Assembly: GCA_028689835.1 (NCBI GenBank)
Contig: JAQVCK010000002.1
Location: forward strand, 1 to 63,128
Length of the DNA: 63,128 nucleotides
Source of the DNA: Pygmaiobacter sp.
GTDB taxonomy: Bacteria; Bacillota; Clostridia; Oscillospirales; Ruminococcaceae
Direction of reading: 5' to 3'
Shown here piece after piece: positions 44,715-52,911 of this stretch. Both the position numbers and the translations under genes were made by a program. Numbering within the stretch: the first letter of the stretch is position 1; each line of letters starts with the position of its first letter. The notes under the pieces were generated by a model that had not been told where the DNA came from, made no database searches, and was given only the letters and a program-made list of their open reading frames with translations.

Positions 44715-45818
44715 CTACAGCTCGGCGGCACCTGCCACCCGGCGGCGCAGCGGCACAAAGCCGTCCCCCGCCGCCTTTACGCTGCGCGCCACCTTGCGGT
44801 ACAGGGTGGGGCTGGTCAGTGCCGCGGCAATCAAATCGCCAAAGCGGTCGCAGCTTACCAGCCGGCAGCCCGGCGCCAGAATATCCACCGTGCGGTAGCC
44901 ATCGTCCAGTACTTTTTGTACGGCCTGCTCTATGGCGGCGCACTCGGCAGTCAACCCAAACGCATATTTTAACAGCATGGCGGCGGCAAATACCGCCCCC
45001 ACCGGGTTTGCAAGGTTTTGCCCGGCCATGTCGGGCGAGGGGCCCAGCACCGGGTGGTACAGCCCGCGGCTGCCCGCGCCCAGCATCGCGCAGCTCATCA
45101 TGCCCGCACAGCCGGTCAGCCCGGCGGCCTCCCCGGCCAAAAATTCGGCGCAAATCCCGTCTGCTAAAATCACGTCAAACTGCACCGGCTCGCGCAATAA
45201 CTGCGACGCGGTGGCCGAAGCGGTTTGTATCGACACCGACACGCGGGGAAACTGGTGTGCGGTGGTTTGCACCACCTCGCGCCACAGCTGGTTACAGTTG
45301 GGCGCGCCGGGCTGCTCTACAAACACCACCCCGCCCCGGCGCAGCTCGGCCGTGCGAAACGCAATGCGCGCGGCGCGCTCGGCCTCTGCGGCGCGGCAAA
45401 CCAGCGTGTCCTGCGCGCGGTCTTTGCCATGTTGCGGTGCGGGCTGCGGGCCGGCCATGCTGTCCAGCGCCTGCACCAGCATCAGGTCAATATCTCCTTT
45501 GACCAGTGTGGGGGCAAGGGGGCTTGCCTCGGCAAGCTGTGGGTACAGCAGTGCCGGGCGCATGCTGGCCTGCAAATGCAGGGCCGCCGTCAGCTGGCGC
45601 AGCGCTTCGCCGGTGCCAATGCCGGCCAGCACACTGTCGGCTGTGGTACAAACCGCAAGCTCGCTTTCCGCCAGCGGCGCGTTGGCACCGCCGCTAACCT
45701 CTATTGTTTCAAACCGGTGATTAAATTTTGAAGCGACCGACCGCAACACTTTGTCGGCTTCGGCCAGCACTTCGGCCCCAATCCCCGCGCCGGGTATCAT
45801 TGCAATTTTCTTTTCCAT
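44715..45818 (-). CDS. Catalytically degenerate LeuB/isocitrate-dehydrogenase-fold protein
   Basis: 367 residues from ATG 45818. Clearly related to 3-isopropylmalate dehydrogenase along its length: ERAARIAFRTAELRR, LWREVV, REPVQFDVILADG, LYHPVLGPSPDMAGQNLANP and IEQAVQKVLDDGYRTVDI. By eye alignment, the catalytic Tyr (RELTGGIYFG) is in VQALDSMAGPQ and lost; the catalytic Lys (VDKANVL) is Gln in VEQPGAP; the metal Asp (VDNAAMQ) is Ser; GDILSDEAA reads AEFLAGEAA, losing both Asp. Probably a pseudoenzyme with a binding or regulatory role. Controlled by an upstream T-box. The reading frame is intact, so not a simple pseudogene. Confidence 0.8.
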   Translation of the reverse strand: MEKKIAMIPGAGIGAEVLAEADKVLRSVASKFNHRFETIEVSGGANAPLAESELAVCTTADSVLAGIGTGEALRQLTAALHLQASMRPALLYPQLAEASPLAPTLVKGDIDLMLVQALDSMAGPQPAPQHGKDRAQDTLVCRAAEAERAARIAFRTAELRRGGVVFVEQPGAPNCNQLWREVVQTTAHQFPRVSVSIQTASATASQLLREPVQFDVILADGICAEFLAGEAAGLTGCAGMMSCAMLGAGSRGLYHPVLGPSPDMAGQNLANPVGAVFAAAMLLKYAFGLTAECAAIEQAVQKVLDDGYRTVDILAPGCRLVSCDRFGDLIAAALTSPTLYRKVARSVKAAGDGFVPLRRRVAGAAEL

Positions 45819-45861
45819 GCAGCCCCCACCTTTTGTTTTTGGTTTTGCCCGGCAGGCAGAC

Positions 45862-46137
45862 AAAAACAAAAAAGCCTCGTCTGCCGCCGGGGAAGGCGAG
45901 AGACGAAGCAGTTGCTCCGCGGTACCACTCTCATTGCCGCCGCAGCGGCCTCTTTGCCCCGTCCAGTAACGGGCGCCCGGTTAACGGCGGGCTGTGCCGG
46001 CAAGGCCTACTGTACTTCGGCCCGCTGCTCCCAGGGGACAGCCGGTGGTGCCGTTACTGCCTTGCACCAGCCGGCAGCTCTCTAAAAACGGGTAACCCAC
46101 AGGCAAAAACCTGTTCATCGCATTTATTGTTACTGTT
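45862..46137 (-). ncRNA. T-box leader RNA
   Basis: tRNA-sensing leader on the minus strand. Seen: AUGAAC and AGAGAG (46078-46083) of stem I with the following CUGCCGGCUGGUG; the T-box core GAGAGUGGUACCGCGG (complement of 45917-45932); and a terminator GCUUCGUCU...AGACGAGGC followed by U7. Uncharged tRNA pairing with the core would favour antitermination. The specifier codon lies just 5' of CCCCUGGGAGC in stem I; CUG (Leu) and UGU (Cys) are the two readings I cannot separate. It precedes the leuB-like gene, which favours leucine. Confidence 0.9.
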
Positions 46138-46166
46138 AGTGTAGCGCGCACAAACGCGATTGTCAA
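46138..46166 (-). promoter_or_regulatory. Promoter of the T-box transcript
   Basis: Minus strand TTGACA (46161-46166), 17 bases, TACACT (46138-46143). It is divergent from the tRNA promoter about 80 bases away. Confidence 0.8.
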
Positions 46167-46244
46167 GCGCGCAAAAGTGTGGCCCCAATTGCCGCGAAAT
46201 GTAAAAATATACGGTAAAAAGTAAAAAAAACAGGCGAATAGTCG

Positions 46245-46273
46245 TTGACAAACCGGTGGTGGTATGATATTAT
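46245..46273 (+). promoter_or_regulatory. Promoter of tRNA-Arg
   Basis: TTGACA (46245-46250), 17 bases, TATTAT (46268-46273), 13 bases before the mature tRNA. Confidence 0.85.
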
Positions 46274-46286
46274 GATACTCGCATTC

Positions 46287-46363
46287 GCGCCAGTAGCTCA
46301 GCTGGATAGAGTGTCTGGCTACGAACCAGAAGGTCGGGGGTTCGAGTCCCTCCTGGCGCACCA
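46287..46363 (+). tRNA. tRNA-Arg (anticodon ACG)
   Basis: 77 bases with CCA encoded. Acceptor GCGCCAG pairs with CTGGCGC; D-stem GCTC/GAGT; anticodon stem TCTGG/CCAGA with loop CTACGAA, so anticodon ACG (46321-46323), read as ICG after A34 deamination; T-arm GGGGG TTCGAGT CCCTC. It decodes CGU, CGC and CGA. Confidence 0.97.
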
Positions 46364-46370
46364 TGCAAGC

Positions 46371-46412
46371 AACCGCACAAGGCTGTGTAACAACAGCCTT
46401 GTGCGGTTTTGT
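46371..46412 (+). terminator. Terminator of tRNA-Arg
   Basis: AACCGCACAAGGCTGT pairs with ACAGCCTTGTGCGGTT, followed by TTGTT. It lies eight bases after the tRNA CCA end. Confidence 0.88.
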
Positions 46413-46758
46413 TATATTATAAAAAATTATTTCTGTTGTATATGTTTATTAGCATTTTGCAACTCGTTATACCCAAAGGGCAAAACAGCTACCGAGAATG
46501 GTTTAACCGTTTTTTCAATAGTCCAATAGAAAGATACAAAAGAAAAATCCGGTCTTTGGGATGCATACAAAATAAGACTGTTTTTAATCGAACTTTCTGG
46601 TATAATATTCCTATCAATAATAAAAACAAGTTAAACAATAAAACCTTTGGACGTCATGGCGGATACGATCTTTTATATTGGATATAGGGATATATAATAA
46701 GTGTAATGTAGAAGAAATTAAACAGAAAACCTAATTATGATTTAAGGAGGCGTTATTT
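46413..46758. other. AT-rich non-coding stretch at the left end of the tRNA-linked insert
   Basis: Base composition drops sharply compared with flanking DNA. An extended -10 (TGG-TATAAT, 46598-46606) about 150 bases before the DUF2188 start is the likely promoter of the two genes that follow. The 92-codon ORF starting at 46409 has no ribosome binding site and I do not call it. No repeat of the tRNA 3' end was found. Confidence 0.55.
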
Positions 46759-46992
46759 ATGGCAAAGAATACACATCATGTAGTACCTAGTAGTAATGGG
46801 GGGTGGGATGTTAAACGTGGCGGGGCACAGCGCGCAAGTGTTCATACCGAAACAAAGGCCGATGCTATAAAGGTTGGAAGAGTAATCAGCCAAAGAGCAA
46901 GAAGTGAGTTTGTAATCCATGGCATGGATGGTAAAATTCAGCGTTCAGATAGTCATGGAAACGACCCTTGTCCGCCGAAAGATCAAAGATAA
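46759..46992 (+). CDS. DUF2188 domain protein
   Basis: 77-residue protein recognised as DUF2188 from NTHHVVPSSNGGWDVKRGGA, VGRVISQRARSEFVIHG and DGKIQRSDSHGNDPCPP. The domain is found in bacteria and on mobile elements; function unknown, predicted small beta-rich fold. TTAAGGAGGCGTTATTT precedes the ATG. It is followed 13 bases later by the HAD gene, so the two are an operon. Codon use is AT-rich, unlike the neighbours. Confidence 0.85.
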   Translation: MAKNTHHVVPSSNGGWDVKRGGAQRASVHTETKADAIKVGRVISQRARSEFVIHGMDGKIQRSDSHGNDPCPPKDQR

Positions 46993-47005
46993 GAGGTGAT
47001 ACTTT

Positions 47006-47857
47006 ATGCGAAGCAAGGAACCTGTTTTGGCTTTGATGTATGATTTTGATAAGACTTTGTGCACGACGGATATGCAGGAATATACTTTTATTCCTAAGGT
47101 CGGAATGACTTCAGAAACATTTTGGAAAAGGTCCAATACGCTTGCCAGCGAAAGCGGCATGGATAAGATACTTGCATACATGAGGGTAATGCTCGAATGT
47201 GCGCATGAAGCAAAAAAAAGTATTTGCCGAGATGAGTTTGTAAAACTGGGAAAGGATCTTCAATTTTATCCTGGAGTTGCAGATTGGTTTAAACGTATAA
47301 ACCAAATTGGAAACGAACTAGGAATGAAAATTGAACATTACATAATATCTTCTGGACTTCGTGAAATTATTGAAGGCTCAGACATTTATGATTTTTTTAA
47401 AGACGTTTTTGCTTGTGAGTTTTTATATGATGAAAACAAAATTGCATGTTGGCCAAAAAATGTTGTTAATTATACAACTAAAACTCAATTTCTTTTTCGC
47501 ATAAATAAGGGCGTGCTTGATTTATCAAATGATGATGATTTGAATAAATTTACGCCAGAAGATGATCGTCCAATACCTTTTCGTAATATGATATATATTG
47601 GTGATGGTTTAACCGATGTTCCTTGCATGAAACTCGTTAAAGCAAATGGTGGCTATTCAATTGCGGTATATGCAGAAGGAAAAAAAGAAAAAGTTGAGGA
47701 ATTGTTATTGCACGATAGAGTTGATTTTTTGGCACCTGCCAATTATACAGAGAATAGTGAACTTGATGTTACGGTAAGGGACATAATTTGTAAAATGGCG
47801 ATGGTTGATTCTTTAAAAAGAAAAAACAAGGAACAGCTAAGTATTATTGAAAAATAA
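47006..47857 (+). CDS. HAD superfamily phosphatase
   Basis: 283-residue haloacid-dehalogenase-fold hydrolase, phosphoserine-phosphatase-like. Motif I YDFDKTLCTTD (nucleophile Asp), motif II IISSGLRE (Ser), a Lys in YTTKTQFLF as a motif III candidate, motif IV IGDGLTDVPC. An alpha-helical cap lies between motifs I and II (~30-110). Substrate unknown. AAGAGGTGATACTTT precedes the ATG. AT-rich codon use marks it with the DUF2188 gene as acquired DNA next to tRNA-Arg; a defence or stress role is possible but not shown. Confidence 0.85.
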   Translation: MRSKEPVLALMYDFDKTLCTTDMQEYTFIPKVGMTSETFWKRSNTLASESGMDKILAYMRVMLECAHEAKKSICRDEFVKLGKDLQFYPGVADWFKRINQIGNELGMKIEHYIISSGLREIIEGSDIYDFFKDVFACEFLYDENKIACWPKNVVNYTTKTQFLFRINKGVLDLSNDDDLNKFTPEDDRPIPFRNMIYIGDGLTDVPCMKLVKANGGYSIAVYAEGKKEKVEELLLHDRVDFLAPANYTENSELDVTVRDIICKMAMVDSLKRKNKEQLSIIEK

Positions 47858-47960
47858 CAATTTACTCAAAAAATATAACTATATGATTCTACTTAATAGT
47901 ACAAAATAAATACTTCATGGACTTTTCTTAATATAAAAACAGCTAAAATAGTACAACACC

Positions 47961-48001
47961 AAAACTGCACAGAAATGGTACGCCCACAATGTGCGGTTTT
48001 T
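47961..48001 (+). terminator. Terminator of the DUF2188-HAD insert
   Basis: AAAACTGCACA pairs with TGTGCGGTTTT (one U-G) across an 18-base loop, ending in TTTTT. The 100 bases before it and the stretch 48002-48090 hold no gene that I can see. Confidence 0.65.
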
Positions 48002-48096
48002 ATTATGGACATATTTGATGAATTGTGTTTCTCACACTACATCGTTCCGCCGCTCTTGGATGTGATTTGTGCCTTATGGCAAAGGTGAAATTTTTG

Positions 48097-48125
48097 TTGT
48101 GGTAGTGCGGCGTATATGGTATAAT
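48097..48125 (+). promoter_or_regulatory. Promoter of the MinD-like gene
   Basis: TTGTGG (48097-48102), 17 bases, TATAAT (48120-48125). Confidence 0.6.
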
Positions 48126-48216
48126 AATCATAAGTCAATGCAGCTTGCGGCGAGGTATGATGTTTTTGGCAAAGGGGGCCGCCCTGCCGCAGCCATGCGA
48201 TGGGGGGAGGCAGCCT

Positions 48217-48951
48217 GTGACAGGCAGGGTATTGATGGTGGCTTCCGGCAAGGGGGGCACCGGCAAAAGCACGCTTGCGGTATACCTTGGTGCGCGCCTT
48301 GCGGCCCATGGGGCGCGGGTGCTGCTGATTGAGCTCGACTCCGGCCTGCGCAGCGTCGACATCATCGCCGGCGTGTGCGGCAAAACGGTCTACGATATCG
48401 AGGATATTTTATCCGGTCGCTGTGAAGCGGACAAGGCGGTGGTGCAAAGCCCGCTTTACCCGGGGCTGTCCGTCGTCAGCGCACCGTACAGCGGCGGCGA
48501 AATTCGCCCGCAGGCGCTGCGGGTGCTCACCGGCAAAATGGCCGGCGTGTTTGACTATGTGTTGCTGGACACCGCCGCGGGCCTTGGTGCCCCGTTTCAG
48601 GCCGCTGCCGCCGTGTGCGCCGCAGGGCTGATTGTCATCACGCCGGACCCCGTCACCATGCGGGACGGGCGCATTGTCAGCGACGAGCTGTTTGCGGCAA
48701 AAATACCGTCGGTACGGCTGATTATCAACCGGGTGCGCACCGGCAGGTTTGCAAAAAACCCGGTGCAGAATTTAGACGAATGCATCGACACGGTGGGTGC
48801 ACAGCTGATTGGCGTGGTGCCCGAAAGCACCGAGCTTGCCACCGCTGCTGCGGGCTTGCAGGCATTGCCGCCGTCTTCACAGGCGTTTGCCGCACTGGAT
48901 GCCATTGCCCGCCGCATTGCGGGTGAAGATGTGCCGCTGGTGGTGCGGTAA
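48217..48951 (+). CDS. MinD/ParA-family P-loop ATPase
   Basis: SIMIBI-class ATPase, 244 residues. I chose the GTG at 48217, six bases after a strong GGGGGGAGG, which puts the deviant Walker A ASGKGGTGKSTLAVYLG right at the N-terminus as in MinD. Also LLIELDSGLRSVDIIAG (switch I), FDYVLLDTAAGLGAPF (Walker B) and RLIINRVRTGRF. No minC, minE or parB is adjacent and no clear amphipathic C-terminal helix is seen, so a division-site role is not established. The ORF track adds 24 unsupported residues. Confidence 0.82.
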   Translation: MTGRVLMVASGKGGTGKSTLAVYLGARLAAHGARVLLIELDSGLRSVDIIAGVCGKTVYDIEDILSGRCEADKAVVQSPLYPGLSVVSAPYSGGEIRPQALRVLTGKMAGVFDYVLLDTAAGLGAPFQAAAAVCAAGLIVITPDPVTMRDGRIVSDELFAAKIPSVRLIINRVRTGRFAKNPVQNLDECIDTVGAQLIGVVPESTELATAAAGLQALPPSSQAFAALDAIARRIAGEDVPLVVR

Positions 48952-49019
48952 AAGAATGTTACTTTTTTCGCGGTGAAAGCCGCGGTTTTCGAGATTATCG
49001 TAAACGGAGGTAGAGCGTA

Positions 49020-49424
49020 TTGAATATCGCACTCATTGCGCATGATTCTAAAAAGGAACTCATGGTACAGTTCTGTATTGCGTACTGCCGCGTGCTCAGC
49101 CAGCACAATCTGGTTGCCACCGGCACCACAGGGAAGCTGGTGGGGGAAGCTACCGGCCTCTCCATTCAGCGCTTTCTCCCCGGTACGCATGGCGGCGACC
49201 AGCAAATCGCGGCGCGCATCGCCTGCAACGAGATCGACCTGTTGCTGTTCTTCCGCGACCCGATCTCGGCAAAACCGCACGAGCCCAACGAGCTGAATTT
49301 GCTGCGGCTTTGTGATGTGCACAACATCCCCGTTGCCACCAACATTGCAACGGCGGAGGTGCTGATCCACGGGTTGGAGCGCGGCGACCTTGACTGGCGC
49401 AACATCGTCAACCCCAAAGCTTAA
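49020..49424 (+). CDS. mgsA: Methylglyoxal synthase
   Basis: Converts dihydroxyacetone phosphate to methylglyoxal and phosphate. Seen: [17 protein letters not shown] (phosphate loop), [26 protein letters not shown] (active site) and [14 protein letters not shown] with the catalytic Asp. 134 residues is typical. TTG start with GGAGGTAGAGCGTA upstream. It lies 68 bases after the MinD-like gene. Confidence 0.94.
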   Translation: MNIALIAHDSKKELMVQFCIAYCRVLSQHNLVATGTTGKLVGEATGLSIQRFLPGTHGGDQQIAARIACNEIDLLLFFRDPISAKPHEPNELNLLRLCDVHNIPVATNIATAEVLIHGLERGDLDWRNIVNPKA

Positions 49425-49452
49425 ACCCACTTTTTAAAACGCAAACTTTTAG

Positions 49453-49485
49453 TACAGGTCTGCCTGCGGGCCGGCCTGTATTTTT
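49453..49485 (+). terminator. Terminator of mgsA
   Basis: TACAGG...CCTGTA closing a GC-rich inner stem, followed by TTTTT. Confidence 0.65.
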
Positions 49486-49545
49486 AGGTAACTGCCCGCT
49501 GCGCGCAAGGCGCCGGTGCGGGCCGCTTAGACAGGATGTGAATGC

Positions 49546-50823
49546 ATGGAAAAGATTATTGCCCAAAAGGGCACAAAAGACATTTTACCGGCAGAGAGCT
49601 ACCGTTGGCAACATATTGAAGCGAGGCTGAAAGAGACGGTGGCACGGTTTGGCTATAAAGAAATTCGCCTGCCGACCTTTGAAGCGACCGAGCTGTTTCG
49701 CCGCGGTGTGGGCGAAACCACCGACGTGGTGGGCAAAGAGATGTACACCTTTGACGACAAGGGCGGGCGCAGCATCACACTGCGCCCCGAGGGCACGGCC
49801 GCTGTGGTGCGTGCCGCATTAGAGCATGGCCTGCTGGCCGAGGCGTTGCCGCTGCGCGCGTATTACCTGCAAAGCTGTTTCCGGTACGAAAAGCCGCAGT
49901 CGGGCCGCCTGCGCGAGTTTCACCAGCTGGGCATTGAACTGTTTGGTGCGGCGGGCCCCGCTGCCGACGTGCAGGTGATCGCCACCGGTGCCGCCTGCCT
50001 TGAAAGCGTGGGGGTCAAGTCGGTGCGGCTGGAGCTCAATTCCATCGGCTGCCCAAACTGCCGCCCCAAGTACCACGACGCGCTGCGCAGTTATTTTGCC
50101 AGCCATTTGGACGAGCTGTGTGACACCTGTAAAGACCGGCTGCAGCGCAACCCGCTGCGCATTTTAGACTGCAAAAACCCGTCTTGCGCCGCCGTGGCAA
50201 AAGGCGCGCCGCTGATGCGCGAATTTTTGTGCGACGATTGCAAAGCACACCACACTGCCGTCAAAGAGGGGCTTGATAACATCGGCATCGCCTATGTTGA
50301 AAACCCCACCATTGTGCGCGGGCTGGATTACTACACCCGCACGGTGTTTGAATTTGTGCACACCGGCGCGGGTGCACAGGGCACCGTGTGCGGCGGTGGG
50401 CGGTACGACGGCCTGGTAGAAGAGCTGGGCGGCAAGCCCACGCCGGGCATTGGCTTTGGCATGGGTATCGAGCGTCTGCTGATGGTACTGGAGGCCGAGG
50501 GGGTGGCGCTGCCGCCCGACCGTGTGCCGGACATTTACCTGTGCAGCATGGGCACGCAGGCTGCCCTGCTTGCCGAGCGTGTGGCCGCCGCGCTGCGCGC
50601 AACCGGTTGCTGGGCCGAGACCGATTTAATGGGCCGCGGGCTGAAACCGCAGATGAAATACGCCAATAAAATTGGCGCGCGCTACACAATGGTGCTGGGC
50701 GAGAGCGAGGTTGCCACAGGCAGTGCAAAGCTGAAACGGATGAGCGACGGCGAAGAGTGCGAAATTTTGCTAACGGCTTTGCAGCGCGACGGGCTTGCCG
50801 CCGCAGAAAAGCAGTTCGCTTAA
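49546..50823 (+). CDS. hisS: Histidine-tRNA ligase
   Basis: Class II synthetase. Seen: GTKDILPAESYRWQHIEAR at the N-terminus, LRPEGTAAVVRAA, motif 2 FRYEKPQSGRLREFHQLGIE, the histidine-specific VRGLDYYTRTVFEFVH and GGRYDGL, motif 3 GFGMGIERLLMVLE, and a C-terminal anticodon domain. 425 residues. GACAGGATGTGAATGC precedes the ATG. A short gap leads to aspS, the common hisS-aspS pair. Confidence 0.96.
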   Translation: MEKIIAQKGTKDILPAESYRWQHIEARLKETVARFGYKEIRLPTFEATELFRRGVGETTDVVGKEMYTFDDKGGRSITLRPEGTAAVVRAALEHGLLAEALPLRAYYLQSCFRYEKPQSGRLREFHQLGIELFGAAGPAADVQVIATGAACLESVGVKSVRLELNSIGCPNCRPKYHDALRSYFASHLDELCDTCKDRLQRNPLRILDCKNPSCAAVAKGAPLMREFLCDDCKAHHTAVKEGLDNIGIAYVENPTIVRGLDYYTRTVFEFVHTGAGAQGTVCGGGRYDGLVEELGGKPTPGIGFGMGIERLLMVLEAEGVALPPDRVPDIYLCSMGTQAALLAERVAAALRATGCWAETDLMGRGLKPQMKYANKIGARYTMVLGESEVATGSAKLKRMSDGEECEILLTALQRDGLAAAEKQFA

Positions 50824-50891
50824 CAGGGGTTAGTTTAAGTAGTAATACGGCCCTGCGCCGCTGCGCGGGCAGGAAAGAGGGACAGGAAATA

Positions 50892-52676
50892 ATGGATAAA
50901 ATGGGGACACTGCGCCGTACCGATTATTGCGGCGAGCTGACTGCCGCAAAAGTGGGCAGTACGGTAACGGCCTGCGGGTCGATTGCAAAAAGCCGCAACC
51001 TTGGCGGGGTAATTTTTGCCGACCTGCGCGACACGACCGGCATTTTGCAGCTGGCATTTGACGATGGCACTGACCGCGCGGTGTTTGAAAAGGCCGCCGG
51101 GCTGAAAAGTGAGTATGTGGTGGTGGCACAGGGCACCCTGCGCAAGCGCGAAAGCGTGAATAAAGCATTGCCCACCGGCGATATTGAGCTGTATGTCACC
51201 GACCTGCGGGTGCTGAGCGCCGCCGAGACCACACCGTTTGAAGTGCGCGACGAAGTGAAGGTGGGCGACGATTTGCGCCTGAAATACCGTTACCTTGACC
51301 TGCGCCGCCCCGGCATGCACGCACCCATTGTGTTGCGCAGCCGCATTGCCAAGCTGGTGCGCGACTATTATGACCAAAACCATTTCTGCGAAGTGGAAAC
51401 ACCGATGATGATCAAATCCACGCCGGAGGGCGCGCGCGATTATCTGGTGCCCAGCCGCGTGCAGCCCGGCCATTTTTACGCGCTGCCGCAGTCCCCGCAG
51501 CTGTATAAACAGATTTTGATGCTGTCCGGCTTCGACCGGTATTTCCAGATTGTGCGGTGCTTCCGCGACGAGGACCTGCGTGCCGACCGCCAGCCGGAGT
51601 TCACCCAGATTGATATGGAAATGTCGTTTGTGGATGAAACCGACATCGAGACGATGAACGAGGGCCTTGTCAAAAAAATCTTTAAAGAAGTGCTGAACGT
51701 CGATGTGCCCACCCCGTTTTTGCGCATGCCGTATACCGAGGCCATGGCGCGGTTTGGCTCTGACAAGCCCGACACCCGGTTTGGGCTGGAACTGCAAGAT
51801 GTGTCCGACATCGTGCGTGGCTGCGGATTTGCCGTGTTTGACGGCGCGTTGCAGGCAGGCGGCAGTGTGCGCTGCATCAACGCCAAGGGCCTTGCCGACA
51901 AACTGAGCCGCAAAGAGATCGACAAGCTGGTCGATACCGTAAAGACCTACGGGGCCAAGGGCCTTGCCTACACCCGCTGCACGGCGGAAAACGAGACGTC
52001 CAGCTTTGAAAAGTTTTTGAGCGACGAGACCAAAACCGCGTTGCGCACCGCCGCCGGGGTAGAGACCGGTGACGTGTTGCTGGTGGTGGCCGATGCCAAA
52101 AACAGCGTGGTGTTTGCGGCGCTGGGCGCCCTGCGCCTTGCCATTGCCAAAAAGCACGGGCTGATTGACGAGGGCAAATTCAACTTCTTGTGGGTCACCG
52201 ATTTCCCGTTTTTCGAGTACTCGGAGGAAGAGGGCCGCTTTATGGCGATGCATCACCCGTTTACAATGCCAAACGAAGCCGACCTTGACAAGGTGGAGAC
52301 CGACCCCGGTGCCGTGCGCGCCCGCGCCTACGACATGGTGCTCAACGGCTGTGAGCTGGGCGGCGGTTCAATCCGCATCAATGACCCCGTGCTGCAAAAC
52401 CGCATGCTGAAAGCCCTTGGCTTTACCGAGGCGCGCGCCCGTGAGAGCTTTGGCTTTTTGATGGACGCCTACCGCTACGGCGCACCGCCCCACGGCGGCA
52501 TGGCCTTTGGGTTTGACCGGCTGGTTATGCTGATGCTGGGCATGGATTCGATTCGCGATGTAATTGCCTTCCCCAAGGTGCAAAACGCGGGCGAACCGAT
52601 GAGCGGTTGCCCCGAGACGGTGGACGAAAAACAGCTGCGGGAGTTGTCAATTCAGCTGGTGCTGCCGCAGGAATAA
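50892..52676 (+). CDS. aspS: Aspartate-tRNA ligase, bacterial type
   Basis: Full-size bacterial AspRS of 594 residues from ATG 50892 (GACAGGAAATA upstream); the track ORF's extra 45 codons overlap hisS. N-terminal OB-fold (DLRDTTGILQLAFDDGTDRA), motif 2 FRDEDLRADRQPEFTQIDME, the bacterial GAD insertion (~285-415) and motif 3 GMAFGFDRLVMLMLG. Second AspRS in the window besides the archaeal-type one at 12523. No T-box is seen before hisS-aspS. Confidence 0.95.
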   Translation: MDKMGTLRRTDYCGELTAAKVGSTVTACGSIAKSRNLGGVIFADLRDTTGILQLAFDDGTDRAVFEKAAGLKSEYVVVAQGTLRKRESVNKALPTGDIELYVTDLRVLSAAETTPFEVRDEVKVGDDLRLKYRYLDLRRPGMHAPIVLRSRIAKLVRDYYDQNHFCEVETPMMIKSTPEGARDYLVPSRVQPGHFYALPQSPQLYKQILMLSGFDRYFQIVRCFRDEDLRADRQPEFTQIDMEMSFVDETDIETMNEGLVKKIFKEVLNVDVPTPFLRMPYTEAMARFGSDKPDTRFGLELQDVSDIVRGCGFAVFDGALQAGGSVRCINAKGLADKLSRKEIDKLVDTVKTYGAKGLAYTRCTAENETSSFEKFLSDETKTALRTAAGVETGDVLLVVADAKNSVVFAALGALRLAIAKKHGLIDEGKFNFLWVTDFPFFEYSEEEGRFMAMHHPFTMPNEADLDKVETDPGAVRARAYDMVLNGCELGGGSIRINDPVLQNRMLKALGFTEARARESFGFLMDAYRYGAPPHGGMAFGFDRLVMLMLGMDSIRDVIAFPKVQNAGEPMSGCPETVDEKQLRELSIQLVLPQE

Positions 52677-52706
52677 CCCCCGCCGCAAAAGTTGCAAAAA
52701 ACAGCC

Positions 52707-52739
52707 AAAACACCGCACAAATTTTGTGCGGTGTTTTTT
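52707..52739 (+). terminator. Terminator of hisS-aspS
   Basis: AACACCGCACAAA pairs with TTTGTGCGGTGTT, followed by a T-run. Confidence 0.9.
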
Positions 52740-52801
52740 GTGCGGCAGGCGGGTTTGCGCAGCACAGCAAAAAGCACACTGTTTTTGTAGACTTTTTTTG
52801 A

Positions 52802-52837
52802 AAACCCGGTAGAAATACAGGGTTTTTGTGGTATAAT
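52802..52837 (+). promoter_or_regulatory. sufC promoter with inverted repeat
   Basis: Extended -10 TG-G-TATAAT (52829-52837) without a good -35. AAACCC-N12-GGGTTT (52802-52825) overlaps the -35/spacer region and may be a regulator site, for example for an Fe-S-sensing repressor. Confidence 0.5.
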
Positions 52838-52911
52838 AAAAACCGGCGTGCGGGCCCGCTTGTTTTTTAATGCCGCACAGATTTTGTTTTTGTTTGTTTG
52901 GAGGTACCCGA

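Noticed and set aside
45728-46144. 138-codon plus-strand ORF opposite the T-box
   Set aside because: Lies antisense to the T-box RNA and its terminator; no ribosome binding site.
46409-46687. 92-codon AT-rich ORF after tRNA-Arg
   Set aside because: Starts at the edge of the tRNA terminator, no ribosome binding site, low-complexity AT-driven composition and no recognisable domain.
46347-48100. Direct repeat of the tRNA-Arg 3' end as att sites of an island
   Set aside because: I looked for a copy of CCCTCCTGGCGCACCA-like sequence near the right end of the AT-rich insert and did not find one; no integrase gene is present.
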